Assembly (NCBI RefSeq): GCF_000275845.1
Contig: NW_006766931.1
Span: 16,022-80,021, forward strand
Length of the DNA: 64,000 nt
Reading direction: 5' to 3'
Source: Dichomitus squalens LYAD-421 SS1
Taxonomy: Eukaryota; Basidiomycota; Agaricomycetes; Polyporales; Polyporaceae
This document shows, one piece after another, positions 60,385-64,000 of the stretch. Position numbers and translations under genes: made by a program. Positions within the stretch are counted from its first letter, which is position 1, and each line of letters starts with the position of its first letter. The notes beneath the pieces were generated by a model, which was given only the letters and a program-made list of their open reading frames with translations, did not search any database and was not told the origin of the DNA.

Positions 60385-62535
60385 GTCTCCCAACTGTACA
60401 TGCATAGCTCCGACCTCCGGACGTCACTGATATCCTAATCTATCCACTGATATACCAGTAATACCGTTCATTGCCGCCAATGTTGTTCTCAGTACTGTCC
60501 TTCCCAGGTCTTAGCGCACTCGTACTCAATCATACACAGATCAGCACGCTCTCTCTTGTTGTAGCATTCACTCTCACTCCTGCTCCTCTCAATCTCCATC
60601 GACGTATCCACCATCTTCGCATCATCTTCACATCGCAGTCGTACATACTGCCAAGCGCGTAATCCCATGCATTCACTGTACACATCAGCATGCGTCCTCC
60701 ATCCTCTTGTTCATTTGCATTCTTCTTTCTGCTCTAGGATCAACTCTAGTCTGGATGGATGGTTCGCGGTTTTCTTCTGTATCTGTCAGCTTTTCTTCAT
60801 GTTCATGTTCATCTTGGAGCTCTTCAATCTAGATGTGGTACGAACGGTGGATCGTCTCGCCGCACTCAGGCTAGGTTGTCTGGCTGTACGTCTGCAGAAT
60901 CCGACATCATACCAACCTTACCTCCTGCGACACCAGTTCACGCTACCCGTAGTTAGAGGCACGCTAGCCACTCGTGCCATGTCTAGCACCACCTGCCTCT
61001 GTCGGCCCGACACGAGAAACGGCGTCACGGACGTCCTGCTTTGTCTGCACGCTATATCATGATCTCAAGGCGTGGAGTACGAGTGTAGCCTTCACCATCC
61101 TGTCCTGCCGGGTTATCTCGCGTTGTACCTGCTCAAATCGACCAACGTAGTTAGTACGACTGTTGCGTTCCGTCCAGCGATGACATCAGGGGTGGTCAAT
61201 CGTTGAGGTCACTGGTCATTGGCACGTTATGAAAGTGCTCACGGACCTCCCTCGGCAATCCAACTCTCGAAGATGTAGTCCAGCTTGCGGTGCGGCGAGT
61301 GATCCTACACCGCAGCAGATGCTGAGACACCTTATCGCTATCGAGGTCCCACCGCCGCAGATCGGTCGCAGCTGCCTGTGTGCATCTGATCGCTCAGGAA
61401 ATTCTGGCATCAATGTCATCACATGCCTCAACGTTGGCAGCTCCCACCTCCCGGGGTTCTCCTGGGGGGAAGTGTATGGCTGTACACTACAATACGGGAT
61501 ATGAGATTCGTTAGGAAAGAAGAACCCCATGGCGGAAAAACCAACTATGTCTGTGCGGGGATGAACTCGGTCGACGTCGTAGCACGACACTGATCCCGTC
61601 GTGTGCGCAAGCATGGTATGCGCGATCCTCGCTCGAGACTTTGGGGTTGGGAAAACTGGAGCTTCTATGAGCGAGCACTGCATACGTCTACAGCCTGCAA
61701 TGATCACTGTCACACTTTGACGTTGAATGATGTCAGCGTACTGGGTGCAAGTTAGGACGACTTACCTCTTGCATGTTCCACCTGCCTGAAATAATGCATC
61801 GTGTTGTCAGATAAGTATTGTTGGAGAATAGCGGCCGATGCATACCAGTGCTCCAGATGCGGTATCTCCGATATCTGTGAGGTGATGGCGCCAATGGTCT
61901 GAGCAAAGATCGTCTGGTAAACCTTCCCGGGATTCGTGATTGAGCATCGCGGCCTCAACATGTATCCGACCCAGCCGTTAGTTGCGGACAGAGCGCTGGT
62001 GTGGTCTCATCAAGAGGGGTGGTGCTCACGACAGCAGTATCTAGGCCTTTTGCTAGCTGGCACATCTCGTCTATAACCTTGTCCACATTGCGGCATGCGA
62101 TTATCTTGTGGGAGGGCGAGAGTCAGAGAGCAAATGCTAGAGATCTACGGAATAGAGCAGAGGCTGATATCAGTGTCTCCCCTTTCGGCACACGGCGGGA
62201 TTTGCACGCGTGTTTTCGGGGTTTCCGCATAGCACGACGATCACGGCAGCAGCGCGTTACAAGAGACTGCAGCCGTCCGCAACCACCCCGCCGAACGTTC
62301 GGACCCACACGTACCGGAGACGACAGCGTTCCACGCCGGTGTCGTGGCATGGTATATGGCGCTGAGAGGGGATAGCCATGGCAGCGATTCGCCCGTGCAT
62401 CAGCTTCTCCTGTTCCCATCACCGGACACCCGAACGCAGCTGCACCTCCTCAAAACGTCTTGACTGGGTCCGCTTCACCCTACTCGAACATTCACTTGCC
62501 TCTGACTTGCCTTCTTTCCATCGACATCTGGCGCT
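60385..62535. other. Intergenic region upstream of the G-alpha gene
   Basis: About 2.1 kb. The left part is the RhoGAP 3' region with C/T-rich runs. Frames at 60667-61062 (+) and 61216-61713 (-) have no motif. A possible small minus-strand gene (about 61,750-62,110) is listed separately. The final part before 62536 should hold the G-alpha promoter. Confidence 0.4.
61750..62110 (-). CDS. Possible exons of a small unknown gene
   Basis: Two adjacent minus-strand stretches read well as protein. One gives NVDKVIDEMCQLAKGLDTAV and VSTTPLDETTPAL, the other TIFAQTIGAITSQISEIPHL and then EHW. Between them is a plausible intron: donor GTCCGC, branch-like CTAAC, acceptor TTTACCAG. A further donor GTATGC follows EHW. 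The helical, amphipathic pattern suggests a small secreted or surface protein, but no start, stop or signal peptide could be fixed. It may be a gene remnant. Confidence 0.3.
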
Positions 62536-64000
62536 ATGACCCGATCCCTTGACACACCCGACCCCCTGGCCGCCGCTATCGAGCCTCCAGAGAATGAGAC
62601 GCCTGCTGAGCGATGGGCTAGGGAGCAGGCAGAGGCAGAGGCTCGCAGGATCAGCGAGCAAATCGACGACCAAATCAAAGCGGAGAAGCTGGCTATGAGG
62701 AAGCGGAAGCCACCAATCAAGGTCCTCCTTCTGGGCCAGAGTGAGAGTGGGAAGTCTACAACGGTCAAGAGTGAGTAGGACTCAGTTACCATGAAGAGTG
62801 CTGGGTTTGACGCCACGGCGCAGACTTCCAGATGGCGTACGCATATTCGTCGTTCCTGGCTGAACGTGCAGCATGGCGTGCCGTGATCCATCTGAACCTC
62901 GTCCGCTCCGTGACATCTATTATGAACATCCTTGCGCAAGAGTTCCCTGCTAGTTCTACCCCACTCGACAACGAACCTCCATTGAACCCTCTCGAAGAAG
63001 ACGACGACGAAGACGACAAAGCATCTGTTGCCCCAACGGCTTCCCTCCTCGACGAGACACATAACCTCCTTATTCGCCGCCTCTCGCCGTTACGCGACGC
63101 ACAGCGCGCCCTCGAACGTAGTTTGGGCGCTGCATCTAACGAGGAAGTCAACGGTGGGCACGGCAGCGCCGCTCCTTGGGAGAGCGCGAAGTTCCGCCCC
63201 CGAGAGTTCGCCGTAACCAGCCGGAGCGGATGGAAGGCTGCGCTGAACCGCGTACGTGGAATGAGAGACGACGCCGATAACGGCAAGGGAGGAGCGACTG
63301 AACGCCCCAAGGTGCGCAGCGTCGTTCGATTGTGCTGCTGGCAGTGCTCAGTATTCTCCAGCACCAACACCGCGCCTCCATCACCCGCACGTCCGAGGCT
63401 CGCAATTCTGACTCCAGGCACGAGCTGGAGGGAACTGAACTCGGTGTTGAACGTGCCGCGGAGGTCATCACATCGTGTGCGAGCGACATGCACGCTCTTT
63501 GGACAGACACCGCCGTCAGGGCAGTACTTGACAAGCGAGGGGTGAGACCCGAAGAATGGCCCGGCTTGTGAGTGCGGCACCTCTCGTACGCGCCCAAATG
63601 TGTTCTCACCCCTTTGTGATTCACAGCTTCCTGAACGATGTCAAGCGCGTCGCCGACAAGGACTATCAGCCGTCAGATGACGATGTCGTTCGTGCACGGT
63701 TGCGGACCATGGGCGTCCAGGAGCACCGATTCATCTTCGAGAAAGGTCAGAATCATGCCTTATTGTCTCATGCTACCGCTCAACGGGTACCCGCAGGTTC
63801 TGAGACCGGTCGCGAATGGCTGATTTACGATGTGGGCGGTGCGCGCTCTCTGGTACGTGCTCATCGCGAACACGCGCAGACTTCCATTCTCACCGATCGT
63901 TAGCGGCACGCATGGTACCCTTACTTCGACGACATCAACGCCATCATATTCCTCGCGCCGATCAGCTGCTTTGACGAGACCCTCGCAGAAGACAAGAGAG
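62536..64000 (+). CDS. Atypical heterotrimeric G-protein alpha subunit (3' end outside window)
   Basis: G-alpha subunits carry signals from seven-helix receptors. Exons read: 62536-62770, 62824-63311, from 63362 to about 63569, then shorter ones; the gene runs off the window. The P-loop GQSESGKST lies at residues 67-75. The helical domain carries an insert with a very acidic run (EEDDDEDDK) and is longer than in standard members. Switch I contains DDDVVRARLRTMGVQEHRF, with the expected Arg and Thr. Switch II reads DVGGARSL, an intron, then RHAWYPYFDD. The glutamine of the usual DVGGQ is Ala, so GTP hydrolysis may be slow or need another mechanism. AIIFLAPISCFDE follows normally. The N-terminus (MTRSLDTPDP) lacks the Gly2 and Cys3 lipid sites of classical G-alphas. 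This fits a fungal-expanded G-alpha group. Confidence 0.9.

Noticed and set aside
61216..61713. A 165-codon minus-strand gene
   Set aside because: No motif, no consistent splice sites at its edges, and composition like the surrounding non-coding DNA.
62475..63062. A 195-codon minus-strand frame over the G-alpha start
   Set aside because: The plus strand carries the P-loop and in-frame introns of a G-alpha gene, so this is an antisense shadow.
1..64000. tRNA genes, rRNA genes or CRISPR arrays
   Set aside because: No cloverleaf B-box with a plausible partner, no rRNA-like block and no regularly spaced repeat array was seen by eye; a dedicated tRNA scan was not possible.

Overview
The window looks like chromosomal DNA from a filamentous basidiomycete, probably an Agaricomycete (mushroom or wood-rot type). 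The genes are broken by many 50-60 nt GT-AG introns, coding sequence is GC-rich, and the families fit: class IV chitin synthase, a medusa-like (DUF7082) regulator, an F-box protein, an FNT transporter, and a fungal G-alpha with an acidic insert. No sign of bacterial, viral or organellar DNA was seen. Species cannot be set from the sequence alone.

Layout. About 0-7.8 kb is gene-poor. It holds a GC-rich stretch with small tandem repeats, a decayed fragment of the DOCK gene found intact at 16-24 kb, a ~690 bp inverted-repeat element with a telomere-like tract inside, and a ~640 bp hAT-like MITE. From 7.8 to 43.3 kb the DNA is gene-dense: a small cysteine-rich protein (-), a LETM1-family mitochondrial protein (+), SKI3 (-), a DOCK-family GEF (+), a medusa-like regulator (-), MED27 (-), a small unknown protein (-), a CDKN3-like phosphatase (-), class IV chitin synthase (+), an SPC34-like DASH subunit (+) and a DapA-family aldolase (+). 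About 43.3-50.8 kb is mostly decayed or noncoding, apart from a compact dual-specificity phosphatase (+) and an inverted, intron-containing relic of the neighbouring FNT gene. From 50.8 kb to the end lie the FNT transporter (-), an F-box protein (-), a WW-MyTH4-RhoGAP protein of the Vilse/ARHGAP39 type (+), a possible small gene (-), and the start of an unusual G-alpha gene (+) cut by the window edge.

Functional themes. Several genes would act in polarised hyphal growth: DOCK GEF (activates a Rac/Cdc42-type GTPase), WW-MyTH4-RhoGAP (turns such a GTPase off), G-alpha (receptor signalling) and chitin synthase (wall building). Others are housekeeping: SKI3 (cytoplasmic mRNA decay), MED27 (transcription), SPC34 (kinetochore), LETM1 family (mitochondrial inner membrane). 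Nothing shows that they are co-regulated as a cluster; the grouping is an inference from family knowledge.

The most unusual signals are two partial gene relics whose intact parents lie in the same window (one of them clearly keeping introns, so a DNA-level copy), the telomere-like tract enclosed by long inverted repeats, a spliced 61-residue cysteine-rich protein, and a G-alpha whose catalytic switch II glutamine is replaced by alanine. Exon borders stated to the base were read by eye from splice sites and frame; where only a gene span is given, internal exons are approximate.
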